Source: Margaritifera margaritifera
Taxonomy: Eukaryota; Mollusca; Bivalvia; Unionida; Margaritiferidae
DNA length: 64,000 nucleotides
Assembly (NCBI GenBank): GCA_029931535.1
Contig: JAQPZY010001670.1
Coordinates: 1,674,001-1,738,000 of the forward strand
Direction: 5' to 3'
The position numbers and the translations under genes are program-made. The notes below the pieces were generated by a model. It was not told the origin of the DNA, did no database searches, and was given only the letters and a program-made list of their open reading frames with translations. Shown in pieces: positions 1-11,490 of this stretch (its first letter is position 1; the number at the start of each line of letters is the position of its first letter).

Positions 1-790
1 AAAGTCACTGTGACTGAAAGAAGAAAAATGTTTTTTTGCACTGTAAGATTAGTTCTATATTATATACATTGACCAAACTTTGTGAATAGCATGGACTTGG
101 GGAAAGGAAGAAATGTATGTATTTTGCAGCCAAAAGAGTCAAAGGTCTTTGTCACCGACTGAAAGAATAACAATGGTTTTTGTGCAATAACATTATTCCT
201 ACATCACATACCTGGTTCAGACCTTTTGGATAGCTTACACTTGGGCAGAGAAAGAAGTCTTTTGATTTGGGGGACAAATGGTCAAAGGTGAAGATCACTA
301 TGATTACAGAAAGAAAAATGGTTTCTGTGCAATAACATTAGTGGTACATAACAGATCTGGACCACACTTAGTGGATTGTTTGTACCTGGGGTCCATAGGT
401 CAGAGGTCAAGAACACTGTGACTGAAAGAAGAAAAATGGTTTCTGCACAAGATTTTCATTTTACAACCATGTATCTTGACCAAAGTTTGTCGAGGGCTTG
501 CACTTACAGTATGGAAGAGGTCTATTGATTTTGATTTAGAAAGCTCAAAGGACATGGCCATTATGGCTCAAAGAAAAGTGATTTTTGCAGAACAACTTTT
601 ATTCTAGAGTAAGTACCTAAACCAAACTTTGTGAATGTCTTGCACTTAGGGTAATTAGGAAATGTGTAGATTCTGGGGTCTAGCAGTAAGAGGTCACAGT
701 CATGGTAAGTCTAATAAGTAAGTAATGGTTTCTGCACATTAACTTCAGTTCAAGACTGAATATTTTGACCAAAGCCTGGTAATTGATTCT
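1..790. repeat. Diverged tandem intronic repeat, ~140 bp period
   Basis: About five degenerate units recur. Each has a block like 'gactgaaagaagaaaaatgg', then 'gcaataacatta', then 'gaccaaactttgtgaat' and 'cttgcacttggg', and ends with 'aaaggtcaa'. Units begin near 10, 155, 300 and 418, with a worn one near 570. No open reading frame follows the period. The array lies in the host-gene intron upstream of the first visible exon. Confidence 0.6.
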
Positions 791-1582
791 CATTGGTCAA
801 TATTCTCCAGAGTGTACCATACTCTACTGGTTCCTACATAGAGGGCTATTAAACATGGGGTGGACATATAAAATGTGCCATTCATTGTTTTCTTGTTGTG
901 GTAATACTTAACTCTTCAATTACATCATATTGGCATCAGGTATCCATGTCATATTGACACATTCCTAGTTTCTCTAAAGCTATTTTGTAAGCATTAACTT
1001 CTGGCAGCCTTTTAGCTCACCTGCTGAAAAACTTCTCAAAACCAGAAGATTAATTTCAAGCAAATATTTCTCTGAGGTTCGAGTGCTAAAGGGTACTGTC
1101 ATATTTGGCTGAATTCTTTCTCCAAGTAAGAGAATTTGTATTTATATTTTCCAGTCAGCTATTTTTCTGGCTTTCTGGTCTAATAGCCTCAGTTTAGCCT
1201 CAGCCCATTTATTTAGTTGACCAGTCACTTTTTCTTTGAGCTAGCTGGCAGATAATATCAACAGTATTATACCTAATTATGAAAAAACAGAGAAGACTTT
1301 CACATGATGCATTTATTATAACTGGGTCCCACCCATAAAACTGTTCACAGTTTTTCTAAATACTATTTTCCTTTGTTCCTTCTCAAAGATAAAGGGGGGG
1401 GGGGGGGGAAGAGAGAGAAAGAGCAGATTTGGTATGTCTCACAGTAAACCAGTTCAGTGAGTCCCAAGTCATGGAATTGTTCTGCAGAGACCCAGTATTC
1501 AAATTATTATGAGTTGATAGTAAATAAGATTTTGAAGTGGTCCCAGGTACAGTGATAAATTTTCATTGATTGTTCTTCACAG
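791..1582. other. Intron end with a G homopolymer, no gene seen
   Basis: AT-rich sequence with no convincing exon. A run of G near 1395-1408 is followed by a purine tract. The last bases form a pyrimidine-rich acceptor, 'tgttcttcacag', ending at 1582. Confidence 0.5.
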
Positions 1583-1744
1583 ATATTTGCCAGCCAGGAT
1601 CATACCGCCCCGAGGGAAATACCAGTTGCAGTCCATGCCCAATAGGACAGTACCAGCCTTTTAGAGACCAGACCAATTGTTTAACATGTGCTGCTGGTTA
1701 CATTACATCAGAAACAAACAGTACCTCCAACACCAGTTGCATTC
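1583..1744 (+). CDS. Host-gene exon 1 in window: ephrin-receptor-like Cys-rich module
   Basis: This is an internal exon of 162 bases. The acceptor 'ttcttcacag' ends at 1582 and the donor 'gtatgt' starts at 1745. Both introns are phase 1, so the exon is a symmetric 1-1 module that could be duplicated or skipped without breaking frame. It encodes one cysteine repeat, C-x12-C-x2-C-x13-C-x2-C-x16-C, with the motif CPIGQYQ between the third and fourth cysteines. The pattern fits the ephrin-receptor-like (GCC2/GCC3) repeat found in extracellular modular proteins such as SVEP1 and SCUBE relatives. Two N-x-S/T sites lie near its end. The next exon starts in the matching phase. I do not assign a gene symbol because the module occurs in several families. 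Confidence 0.82.
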
Positions 1745-2322
1745 GTATGTATATTTATATATATATATGGTTCTCATCATAGCTGGATCACACATGTTCT
1801 TCACTACTTATATATTACATTAAAAATAGGATGGGTTTGGTATAAAGCAATTGGATACACGAATACTGTAGGTGTATACACGAATACTGTAGGTGTATCA
1901 GCTTGATTTGTCATAGGCATATGAATCAGTTCAAACAGCAGACCATTAATTGCTACAGTACCGTCTAAACCCAGTAAAGAATGTCCTGTTATCAGTCAGT
2001 AATGAATGAGAAAAAAACTCTAAGAATTTCCATCTTCACCATTTCAATCAACATTCTCTTTTTAATAAAAAATGTGTCACTCTGTTTCATTGGAATCTCT
2101 CTGACTTTCTCATTCTCCCTTAACCCATACTAAGCAAAATAAAAAAATCCATGTAGATCTTTTGGGGGGAAGAGAGTGAGGGAGCTGGATCATCAAATTT
2201 GAATTTGACTTGCACCAAGTAATGTACACTAAAATGAACCTTGTAAAACTGAAAATAAAGCAGACAAGTTGCTAGCCAATGGTTTTTAAGCAGCCTAAGG
2301 CTATGCAGAGTAAAACAAAGCC
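1745..2322. other. Intron 1 start, with a short direct duplication
   Basis: Holds a short TA stretch just after the donor and a 21-bp duplication (unit 'cgaatactgtaggtgtatac') at about 1856-1897. Otherwise AT-rich sequence without a recognisable gene. Confidence 0.5.
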
Positions 2323-2752
2323 CAACATGGAAACATTGACAGCTGTAATGGAATCAGACAGTATCTAAGACAACATGGAAACATTGACAGCTGTAACAAA
2401 ATCAGACAGTATCTAAGACAACATGGAAACATTGACAGCTGTAACGAAATCAGACAGTATCTAAGACAACATGGAAAAATTGACAGCTGTATGAAATCAG
2501 ACAGTATCTAAGACAACATGGAAACATTGACAGCTGTAATGGAATCAGACGGTATCTAAGACAACATGGAAACATTGACAGCTGTAACGAAATCAGACAG
2601 TATCTAAGACAACATGGAAACATTGACAGCTGTAATGGAATCAGACAGTATCTAAGACAACATGGAAACATTGACAGCTGTAACAAAATCAGACAGTATC
2701 TAAGACAACATGGAAACATTGACAGCTGTATGAAATCAGACAGTATCTGAGA
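2323..2752. repeat. 48-bp minisatellite, nine units
   Basis: Units start at 2323, 2371, 2419, 2467, 2514, 2562, 2610, 2658 and 2706. Seven are 48 bp and two (from 2467 and 2706) are 47 bp. The core is 'caacatggaaacattgacag' followed by 'ctgtaa' and 'aatcagacagtatctaaga'. Because 48 is a multiple of three, the minus strand stays open over most of the array and reads as a 16-residue repeat containing LSMFPCCLRYCLI. This is best read as a minisatellite, not a protein gene. Confidence 0.9.
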
Positions 2753-3330
2753 CAAGTTCAGTGATGTTCTATCCATGATATCAATTCAAGGTCAAAGGTC
2801 ATGACAGATTTTTGCATTGCACGTATCATACAAACACTTTACCTCAAACTTGTATGAAAATATTGTTATCTAATCTGGTATCTTAGCATTTCTCTTCAAT
2901 GTCTGAAATGGTTCCAGTACACAGTGGTTAAAAAGAATAAAGGGAAGGTATAAATGGATATATTATCAATGCCTGCAATTTCTTTTTATCCAGTAGATGG
3001 TCATGCAGTCCCATCAAGGAACTCTGTTTGTCAGAAAATATATATATATGCATGTACCTGTATGTAAGAAGATCGCATATCATACATTATTCTTACGTGG
3101 AACTTGAGAACCACAGTAAACCAAATATCCCCTCCAGACCAAAACTTTTATGAGAAGTTTCACTATAATTACACACATGAACCTTGCCAGACATTTTTCT
3201 CCCAGCAATGTGAAGTTACTGCCAGAGATAAGAGAAATTCATACAGTAAAATCACCTTCACCTCACATTGCTATTTGGCAATGTTTTTCATCTTAGAGAA
3301 ACATTTGGAGCCATTTTTAGCTCCATGACA
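2753..3330. other. Intron sequence, nothing recognised
   Basis: AT-rich intron with a short TA run near 3040. No gene, RNA or mobile element could be supported here. Confidence 0.45.
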
Positions 3331-3431
3331 TTGTGTCTGTCATCTGCCTTTCAGCAGTTGGTGGGTAACCACTCTGGAGTCCATATTTCTGATCCAGTTT
3401 TGATCCTACTGGGTTTATATCCCGGGCTGTC

Positions 3432-3505
3432 CTGGGCATGTATTGAACCCTTCGAGCCTTGGATTATGAGTTGGATGTTGTACCAACTGAGCTAATGCAG
3501 CTCCC
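3432..3505 (-). repeat. tRNA-like SINE head or tRNA pseudogene
   Basis: Read on the minus strand, the sequence has a pol III A-box-like 'tagctcagttggta' (3481-3494). An anticodon-loop-like 'actcataatc' with a CAT anticodon follows, then a B-box-like 'gggttcaataca' near 3439-3451. Spacing of the parts is tRNA-like, and the core resembles elongator tRNA-Met. The acceptor stem pairs poorly and the B box has A where G is expected, so this is not a working tRNA. A SINE head or tRNA-derived pseudogene is likely. I found no second copy in the window. Confidence 0.55.
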
Positions 3506-3519
3506 TCTGGAGGTCATAA

Positions 3520-3720
3520 GTTTCTGATCTGACTTTTATACAATTTGGAAGATATGCTTATGTCATCAAGAACTTGGATGAGTTCAATAATGAGCGAGAT
3601 CTACACATATTAATGATGCGAGGCTGTATCTGATTGGCTGAGCTTTTTACCACTTTGAAAGTCATATTTTTGATCTGATTTTAATAAAATTTTGAATATA
3701 GGCTTACAGGAGTCATGCTA
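3520..3720. repeat. Intronic repeat family R2, short array
   Basis: Two diverged units with the blocks 'tcaagaacttggatgag', 'gatctacacatattaat' and 'tgattggctgagctt'. They match the larger R2 arrays near 5460 and 19225. Confidence 0.6.
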
Positions 3721-5340
3721 CCAGGTGAAGTGGGCGACTAAGTCACCCAATAAATGTAAACTTCGCCTTCTTCTGATAGGAAAGCGAAAACGACTTTACC
3801 CTGTGATTTTTTTTTAGCTGTATACTAAGTGACAGTAGTTGTGTTGTAGCTCAAGGCAAAATGTATTGCAGGTAGTAAACAGCTGGTGTTAATATCAGTT
3901 GCACTGACAAACAAACTCTTGCACTTTCATAGGCATGTGTTTGAGTAGCTGACTGACCATTAACCCTTTCCCGAGCAAGTTATCACTGCCCGATTTCCAC
4001 AAGTTATCATTTGATGATGAAAACATACCTACACAATTTTGTTTCGAAACTTAAACATCGATATGTAAATAGCAATTTGTGTTTTAAGTGAAAAGCACTT
4101 TCAAAATATTTCTTTGCAAGATTTTGACTGCCGTGTTTGCGTTATTTTCTTAATAAAATCAGTTTGAAACTTAAGTGAACCTGTCAAAGGCTAATAATGG
4201 TGGACATCGCTGTGTCTAGGAAGTACCTCTTTATTTGATTGCCTGTTTTCATAAATCACTGGGCAAATAAATTAAGGGAAATTTATAATTCGTCGAAAGC
4301 AAAGTCTCAGTATTATGTGATCGAAGATTTAGCCTAAAAATAAATATATGTAGGTCAGAAATGTATGGGACAATGCTATGTTGTGGAATTCGGGAAGCAA
4401 TGTAAAATTATAACATTACTCAAAATACGAAAACAGCAGTAAAGCAAGTAATATCTAACCAATACACAACGTTATAACGAGTATATTGACAAATATTAAA
4501 ACCATAAATTTGCAATCCTATCTATGGATTGTTGTAACGAAGTAAGAAAGTGAGTGGTCATATTAAGAAAATCCCTTTTTCTAAAAATAGATGCACATAC
4601 ATGGCATGCATGGAGCCATATTTGTTCTTGGCTATGTGCTGATTTGTTTGGAAAGATGGGTCTAGTTCATTCATATATCGACTTTAAAGTCTCAGTTTGT
4701 TTTCAGTGAATTATTACAGCAATGTTTTATTGGCAACAATGAATTTCAACATTAAAGTTTTAATGTTATTATGTTCCCTTCTTGATCTCCATGTTGAGGC
4801 TGCAACATCATAGCTACTTAAAAACTATATAACAAACAATTTAATTTTTCTATTTTCTAAATCTTCACCAAAAACCAAGAGTCCAAAAGATTAACATTTT
4901 ATTTTGAATTAACACCCTAAACATGTTGTAAAGTTCAGGTTACTCGTCCGTAACATCAGTGACCACTATGCATTGAAGGGACGAACATGATGGTGTGAAG
5001 ACACATGGTATAGGGGTTGTTTCAAAACAGTTTAGAAATGTTTTCGACTGCCATTTTCTCATGAAGTTTTAGAAATTAACAAAAAAATTAAATTTCTTAT
5101 TTTAGTGGTAGTTGATTAAGTATTTTTACCAACCTGCAATTACAATACCATAATCTAGATACTACTATCAGTTAAAATGAATTGCAATGTATAGTTTATG
5201 TTGTGCTTTTTAAAAGTCATATGGCCAGAATACATTGTATATATCCATCCAAACATACACTTTCAAGTATGAATACACTCCATGTGAACATGATACATTC
5301 ATACACTTAAAAAATGTGTTTATAATATACACACGAAGCA
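3721..5340. other. Intron sequence, nothing recognised
   Basis: AT-rich sequence without a supportable exon, RNA gene or mobile-element protein. Confidence 0.45.
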
Positions 5341-5459
5341 GAGAATTTTCTACCTGAAGATAAAGTATTGTTTAAAAACCAATGTTAAATACAGATATGC
5401 ATATTGAGAAATAGAGGATATAGTTAACATACAAGAATCTGTATACATTATATGGATAT

Positions 5460-6270
5460 TATTAAGGTGATCTTGTATGTAATTGACCAGGCTTGTTACC
5501 AGTCTAAAGACTGTATTTCTGATCCACTGTTTATCAAGCATGGTAAATAGGCTTAAATCATCAGAATCATGGATGAGTACAATTATGCACAAGACCCATA
5601 AGGTGAATTTGCAAATGATTGGCCAAGCTTGTCAACACTTTGATGACTTTATTTCTGGTCTTATTTTTTTCAAAATTGGTAAATAGGCTTGTATCGTAAT
5701 GATATATAATGTGTTTTATATTGAGCAAGATCTATGCATATTAATAAAGTAAACCTGCATATGATAAGATTAGCTTTTTACCACTTGAGAGACTGTATTT
5801 CTGACCTGATTTTAATCAAACTTGGTAAATAGGCTAATATCATCAAAATGTTGGATGATTTTAATTGTTAGTGTGACCCATACATATTTATGAGATGATT
5901 TTGCATCAGATTGTTTGTTTTTGTACCACTCTATATAGACTGTATTTTGTATAGAATTTGAATCGAACTTGGTAAATAGGTCTATGTTAGCAAAATCTTG
6001 GTTGAGTATGATTATGAGTGAAAAGCATGAACTTGCATCTGATTGTCTGAGAATGTCAAGCACTCTAGTAACTGTACTTCTTATCAGATTTTGATCAAAC
6101 TTCTTAAATATTCCTATATTCTCAGGATGCTGGATGAGTTTGATTATGAGTAAGCTCTGTGTATATTAATGAGGTCATGCTTTGCTTTGCTAAGCTATTT
6201 TCCACTCTGGAGACTGAATTCTAATTGGATTTTGCTCTGTCTTGGTAAATAAGCACACTTTATTAATCTC
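5460..6270. repeat. Intronic repeat family R2, ~140 bp tandem array
   Basis: About six diverged units. The landmark 'ggtaaatagg' recurs near 5542, 5680, 5823 and 5968, and a worn form near 6243. Each unit also has 'catcaaaatcttggatgag', a 'gagcaagatctatgcatatt' block and a 'ctgattggctgagct' block. The period varies between about 135 and 147 bp. No coding content follows the repeat. Confidence 0.75.
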
Positions 6271-7114
6271 ATTGACAGGTTCTATAATGTTACAACTAGG
6301 GGTTGAATGTAACAAAAGAAAGAAAGACTCAAACAAGCTTTCACAATATCTAAAATACAAATTTAATTTCCTAAAATATAAAATATATTCAACAAACAAA
6401 TTGAAAGAATTCAAAATAAATTGCAGTTTAGAATTTCCTTAATTAGTCCTAAATTGTTCTAATTCACTAATCCAGAAGTAATCTAAAATATTCAGAATGA
6501 GGACACTAATGTGCTAATGTACCAACAATTTTCAGTTCTAAATCCAAATGTTAATTCCAAGTAAATTCCAATGGAGTTGAATAATGTTCAGATCTTTAGT
6601 ACGTAATCCAAAAGTGCTATTTAGAAATAGATTTTCCACTAAGCTGAATCACAAACAAAAAAATAATCATCCTCTCTCTTTTCTATCTGAAGTAATTGTG
6701 TAGAATGAAGGAGCAGTGAATAAAATCTAGTTTTATAGCCTGTTACTGCGTAAAAGAGAATAACCCTAACTTCTCTAAAACTACGTTCTAAAACAATTCC
6801 ATCTTCCTGTAAACATCTTTTACTGAACCAATCAGAAACTAGGTCATGCATGTTACTGCTAAAAGTTCCTTTGCACTACAATTATAGTACCTTATTCCAA
6901 ATCAACAAGATGTTGACATGGGATCCAGGTCATGAATCAGCACGCGCTACTCACGTGACTCACCATTGTTGTGTTAAGTTGACCGACATAATTATTGATT
7001 TTCTTAGAGAGAAGCGATGACTCATGTGGCATTCCGTAAACAATATATGCAATAGCGTTGGATACTGAATTAAAGAAATAATGTCATAAACAAAATGAAA
7101 ACTATAATTTAAAC
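6271..7114. other. Intron sequence, nothing recognised
   Basis: AT-rich, with several short direct repeats of 'aattcc' and 'ctaaat' type. No gene supported. Confidence 0.4.
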
Positions 7115-7265
7115 AATAATAAGTGAGATCTGCGCATATTAATGAGATGCTTTGCATCTGATGTTACCTCTCTAGATCTAATTTCAATAATACTTGGTAA
7201 TTGGGTTTATTTCATCCAGATCTTGGACAAGTTGAATTATGAGCACGAGACTATGCATAGTATAT
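7115..7265. repeat. Intronic repeat family R2, single unit
   Basis: One diverged R2 unit ('gagatctgcgcatattaatg', then 'acttggtaattgggttta', then 'gatcttggacaag'). It lies directly against the 5' end of the LINE that follows. Confidence 0.6.
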
Positions 7266-7269
7266 ATGC

Positions 7270-8808
7270 AGTGCTCAAAAAATCCGATAACGCCTGTTTA
7301 TAAAATGGGTTCAGATTAAATCCAGATAATTATAGACCAATATATATTCTGCCAATCATATCTAAACTGTTTGAAAGGCATGTTTCCAACCATCTCAATG
7401 GTTACCTTTCAAAGTACTATTTAATTCACCCATCCCAATCAGGATTTAGACAGAGCCACTCCTGTCAGTCTGCATTAACAAAACTCATTGATGACTAGTT
7501 GCTTAATATGGACAATGGAGAATTGGTTGGAACTATGTATCTTGAGTTTAAGAAGGCTTTTAATTTAGTTGATCATAATATATTTGCATGGAAACTTGAA
7601 AAGTACAAATGTTCTCACACACTCATAGTTCAAATCATACCTACCATATCTGATAGAAGCCAACAAGTTGCTATTGGTAACATTAAATCAGAGCTGATGT
7701 TCATCAACAAAGGAGTTCCCCAGGGATCTATTTTAGGGCCTGTATTATTCATATTATTTATAAATGACTTGCCACTGTATGTACAACATTCAAAAACTTA
7801 TCATTATGCTGAGGATACTGTTTTGCATAAGTCTGATTCTAATGTTAAAACTTAAAACAAATAATTGGGTGAAGATTTATATCAAGTTGAATATTGATGT
7901 TCACTGAATAACATGTTTATCAATTCCCTAGAAACCAAGGCATTGGTTGGAACTAGGCAATGATCATTAGTGAACAGAAATCCAAATCTTGAGCTGTATA
8001 TTGAAGATAATCTAATTGAAAATGTTGACACAGAAGAACTTTTGGGAGTTCATGTTGATAAGAATCTAGTCTGGTGCAAGCAAGTGAAACACATTTGCTT
8101 TGTAGTAAGCTCAAGAATATATCTTTTACAGAGGATACAAAGTTATGTACCACTCAACTATTGGAAATTATTCTACAATGCATTCATTCTCCCTCTATTG
8201 GAATACTGCTGCACAATTTAGGGAAATACAACTGATAGCAATATTGAAACAATGCACAAACTTCAAACAAGGGCGGCAAGAATTATCCTAAATTTACCAT
8301 TTGATACACCATCCAAAATTCTATTCTTGGAATTGAAATGGCAGAAATTTGAATACAGATTAGCCTACCACAAGTCATTATTAATGTTCAAAGTTAAGAA
8401 TGAACATTACCCTCAATATTTGCATGGTATGTTTCATATTAAGTCAGAAGAAAACACCAAGGACCTGAACTGAGATCAATTACAAATGATCAGTGCAGAT
8501 TACCATTTCCAAAAACAAATACTTTTAAAAAATAATTTGCTTACTCTGGTGCTATTTTAGGGAGTGAACTCCTCATAACCATTAGATCAGAAACAAATCT
8601 AAATGTGTTCACAAAAAAATTGTATAACTATTATCTTGAAAGGCAGTTGTCTTGTTAAATATTGAAATAGCAAAATACATGCTCTCCAATTTACTCAGTT
8701 ACTGTATATCGTATACACTTTGTACTTTTATACTTAATGTATCCTGAGGGCCTTTGGGGAGAATAGTATATTATACTAACTGAGGTACCCTCATAAAATA
8801 AAGTGTTG

Positions 8809-8845
<37 letters not shown>
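7270..8845 (+). mobile_element. 5'-truncated non-LTR retrotransposon (Jockey/CR1/L2-like LINE), copy L1
   Basis: A truncated copy that begins inside the reverse transcriptase. It keeps about 1.2 kb of coding remnant, then a 3' untranslated region with 'tgagggcctttggggagaat' and 'tgaggtaccctc', and ends in an ATT microsatellite at about 8811-8845. The same 3' blocks recur in copies L2 (near 24020), L3 (near 38490) and L4 (near 31975), which defines the family. A microsatellite tail instead of poly(A) is known for CR1/L2-type LINEs. The exact clade is not resolved by eye. Confidence 0.85.
7300..8473 (+). pseudogene. LINE reverse transcriptase remnant (copy L1)
   Basis: The enzyme copies element RNA into DNA at a nicked target. 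Visible motifs in order: NPDNYRPIYILP near 7320, GFRQSHSCQSALTKLI before a stop at about 7495, a block ending KKAFNLVDH at 7550-7575, GVPQGSILGP at about 7713, LFINDLP, and the catalytic box at 7805-7816. That box reads YAED where active enzymes have YxDD. After a stop near 7853, the C-terminal part resumes at 7970 (LLGVHVDKNLVWCKQVKHIC) and 8252 (LQTRAARIILNLPFD). In-frame stops and the changed dyad make it inactive. Confidence 0.85.
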
Positions 8846-8846
<1 letters not shown>

Positions 8847-8861
8847 TAAAGATAGAAAAAC

Positions 8862-9560
8862 AACCTTTAAACTACTTTGCAAAAACCGCATTAGAGATTC
8901 AATAAATTCGACAGAAGGCATCCTGGCAGAAAGACATTTTAAGTTTCTACAAATAATGCAAATCTGCCTTCAGATATGGACACAGTTACTAAAAATAGAA
9001 AAACCTATTGTCATTCATCAGCAATTGCATTTCGCAACCTCTCAAAACCCACCAGATCAATTTCAACCAAACCAGGCACAGAGCATCAAGGCATAAAGTC
9101 CTTACAGGTTTATACAAATTATGCCAATCTGCCCTCAAATATGACCACTATTACTACAAACAGAAAACCTTTAAATGACTTCTCGCCAAAACAGAACAGA
9201 AATTGATCATATTTCATAGATAGCATCCTAGCATGAAGACCTTTAAAATGTATACAAATGATGCCAATCCACCATCAAACATGGCCACTGACACTAAAAT
9301 AGAAAAACTTTTAAATGAATTCATCACAAAATCACTTAATAGAATTTGGCTAAACTTGACAGAAAGCATCCTGGTATGAAAACCTTTCATATTTGTGAAA
9401 AAGCTGCCAATCTACCATCAAATATGACCACCAGTACTACAAACAGAAAACCTTTAAAGAACTCATCCAAAACTGCTGGTCCACCATAAAATATAGCCAC
9501 TGTTTTTACTAACAATAGAAAAACCTTTAAATGTGTTCTTCACAAAACCTTTGAAAAGAA
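8862..9560. repeat. Intronic repeat family R1, ~130 bp tandem array
   Basis: Diverged units share blocks like 'gaaagcatcctggcatgaag', 'acctttcaaatttgtacaaa', 'gatgccaatctgccatcaaa' and 'tatggccaccattactaaaa'. This is the first of at least nine R1 arrays in the window. No coding potential follows the units. Confidence 0.75.
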
Positions 9561-9599
9561 ATTTAGACCTTACCTCGCAAAAGATCTTTTGGATGTCAG

Positions 9600-10935
9600 C
9601 TAGTCACCATCTGCATAGAAGCACATTTCAACATCTACAGTAAACATATGCCGTTTTGAGCTGGTTTTCATAGCAACACCATTTGGGAAAACTTCCTATT
9701 ATAAGCTATAGGTATTGAGGTAAATGACCATGATGTTACATCACATGGTTGCTATTCAACATACAGTTATAATCTGCTATTTAAAGTAACTGGGTCAGAT
9801 TCTCCCTTATTCAAAATAGAATCATTTAGGTAATAGGTGTCCTATATATAGCACACTGCACTCTGTGGTTTTGGAAGATGCATATCAAAAACCTATACAG
9901 TAACAGATGCTATGAGGTAAAGGGTTCAACAAACTTCTTGAAAAGTATCCTAATATGAAGACCTTTCATATTTGTGAAAAAGATGCCACTCCACCACCAA
10001 ATATGGCCATTGTTACTAAAGATAGAAAAACCTTCAGCCATCTTTTTCTCCAAAACCAGTGAATAGAATTCAACCTGAAGCTTGACAGAAAGAATCCTGG
10101 CATGAAGACCTTTTAAATTGTAGAAAGTATGCTGATCTGCCATCAAATATGGCTACCACTGCTAAAAACAGAAAATCCTTGAACCATATACCTCATAGCA
10201 ATCAGTTACTGTGTAGGCTGTCAATATACATGTGCAAAAGCCACAGAGTGCAGTGTTCTATAAATAGAACACCTGTTATCTAAATGACTCTATGTGAATA
10301 GGCCTGCTTGTAAAATTTATAGCAGTGTAGTGTATGTAAAGTTCAACATAAATTTTAACAATTTTACCTTTTTTGTACATTATTGTTATCTATAGATAAG
10401 TTTCAGAGTAAAATCTGATCTTTATAGTTGTATAATAATTTTTCACAGAAGAATGTTTTATATGCTTTAAAATCTTGAGAGAACTCATTCACCGTAAAGT
10501 GAAGCTATGTGACCAACTTTAGCTGACCTATCTCAGCCTCTAAATCTATCAGTTTGTTGTCTATGTCTGTATCACTAAATCATCCGAATTTGATAAATTA
10601 TCAAAACTCAGTGTTGTCTACATCGATATTGGAGCCTATATCTGACTTGTTGAAGCCTTCATAGTCATAATTCTAATCATCCAAACTCAAGAAAGTGCTG
10701 AATAAAATCTGCAGTATCCATTTTGGATAGTGGAGAATCTAACCCAGTTACTTTAAATATCAGATTACAACTATATCTTAATTAGCAAATTGATGTGATG
10801 TAATGGTCATGTACCTCAATACCTGTAGTTTCTAAAAGGGGGTTTTCCCCAAAGGTGGCACTATGAAAACCAGCTCAAAATGGCTGGTGTTTACTACTGG
10901 CATCAAAACACTCTTCTATGTAGATGGTGTACAGA
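9600..10935. repeat. Foldback (long inverted repeat) element with an interrupted right arm
   Basis: The left arm, 9608-9880, reappears in reverse complement in two blocks: 10232-10300 and about 10695-10930. Shared landmarks are 'ttgagctggttttcatag' near 9656 (reverse complement near 10870), 'taaagtaactgggt' near 9783 (near 10745), and 'actgcactctgtggttttgg' near 9856 (near 10240). An R1 repeat unit fills the loop (9925-10195). About 390 bp at 10305-10695 splits the right arm. Confidence 0.75.
9925..10195. repeat. Intronic repeat family R1, inside the foldback loop
   Basis: Two R1 units, including 'aagtatcctaatatgaagac' and 'agaatcctggcatgaagacc'. They lie between the arms of the inverted repeat. 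Confidence 0.7.
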
Positions 10936-11044
10936 CATCAAAATATGTTTGTATGCAAATTGGACTGAGGTGTCCAAAAGTACTTCCACTGGAATGTGTT
11001 AGAGGCATCCGAAAGTGCTTATGCAAGGTAAAGGATTAAACAAC

Positions 11045-11490
11045 TTATTTTCAAAACCTCTCATCACAATTTGAACAATTTTGACAAGAAGCATTCTGGC
11101 TTAGAAAACTTTCAAGTTAGTTTAATTGATGCTGATTTGCCATCAGATATGACAATCATTACTACAAACAGATAAATCTGTAAACAACTTCTCCAAAGCT
11201 GCTGAACAAAATTATATCATATTTGATGAAAAGTATCCTGTTATAAAGACCTTTCAAATTTATCCAAATGATACCAATCCACTCCAAAAACATGACCACT
11301 GTTTCTAAAAATAGAAAAACCTTTTACAACATTTTTTTCTCAAAAGGCATTCATCACAATTTGACAGAAAGCATCCTGGCATGGAATGCTTTAATGTTTT
11401 TGTAACTGATGTTGAGCTGCCAGCAAATATAGCCACCATCGCTATAAATAGCAACCTTTAAACAATTTCTTCTCCATAACTGCTGAACAG
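11045..11490. repeat. Intronic repeat family R1 array
   Basis: About three units with the R1 blocks ('agcattctggcttagaaaac', 'gaaagcatcctggcatggaa'). They are strongly diverged from one another. Confidence 0.7.

Noticed and set aside
3432..3505. Functional tRNA-Met gene
   Set aside because: Poor acceptor-stem pairing and a non-consensus B box. A SINE head or pseudogene is more likely.
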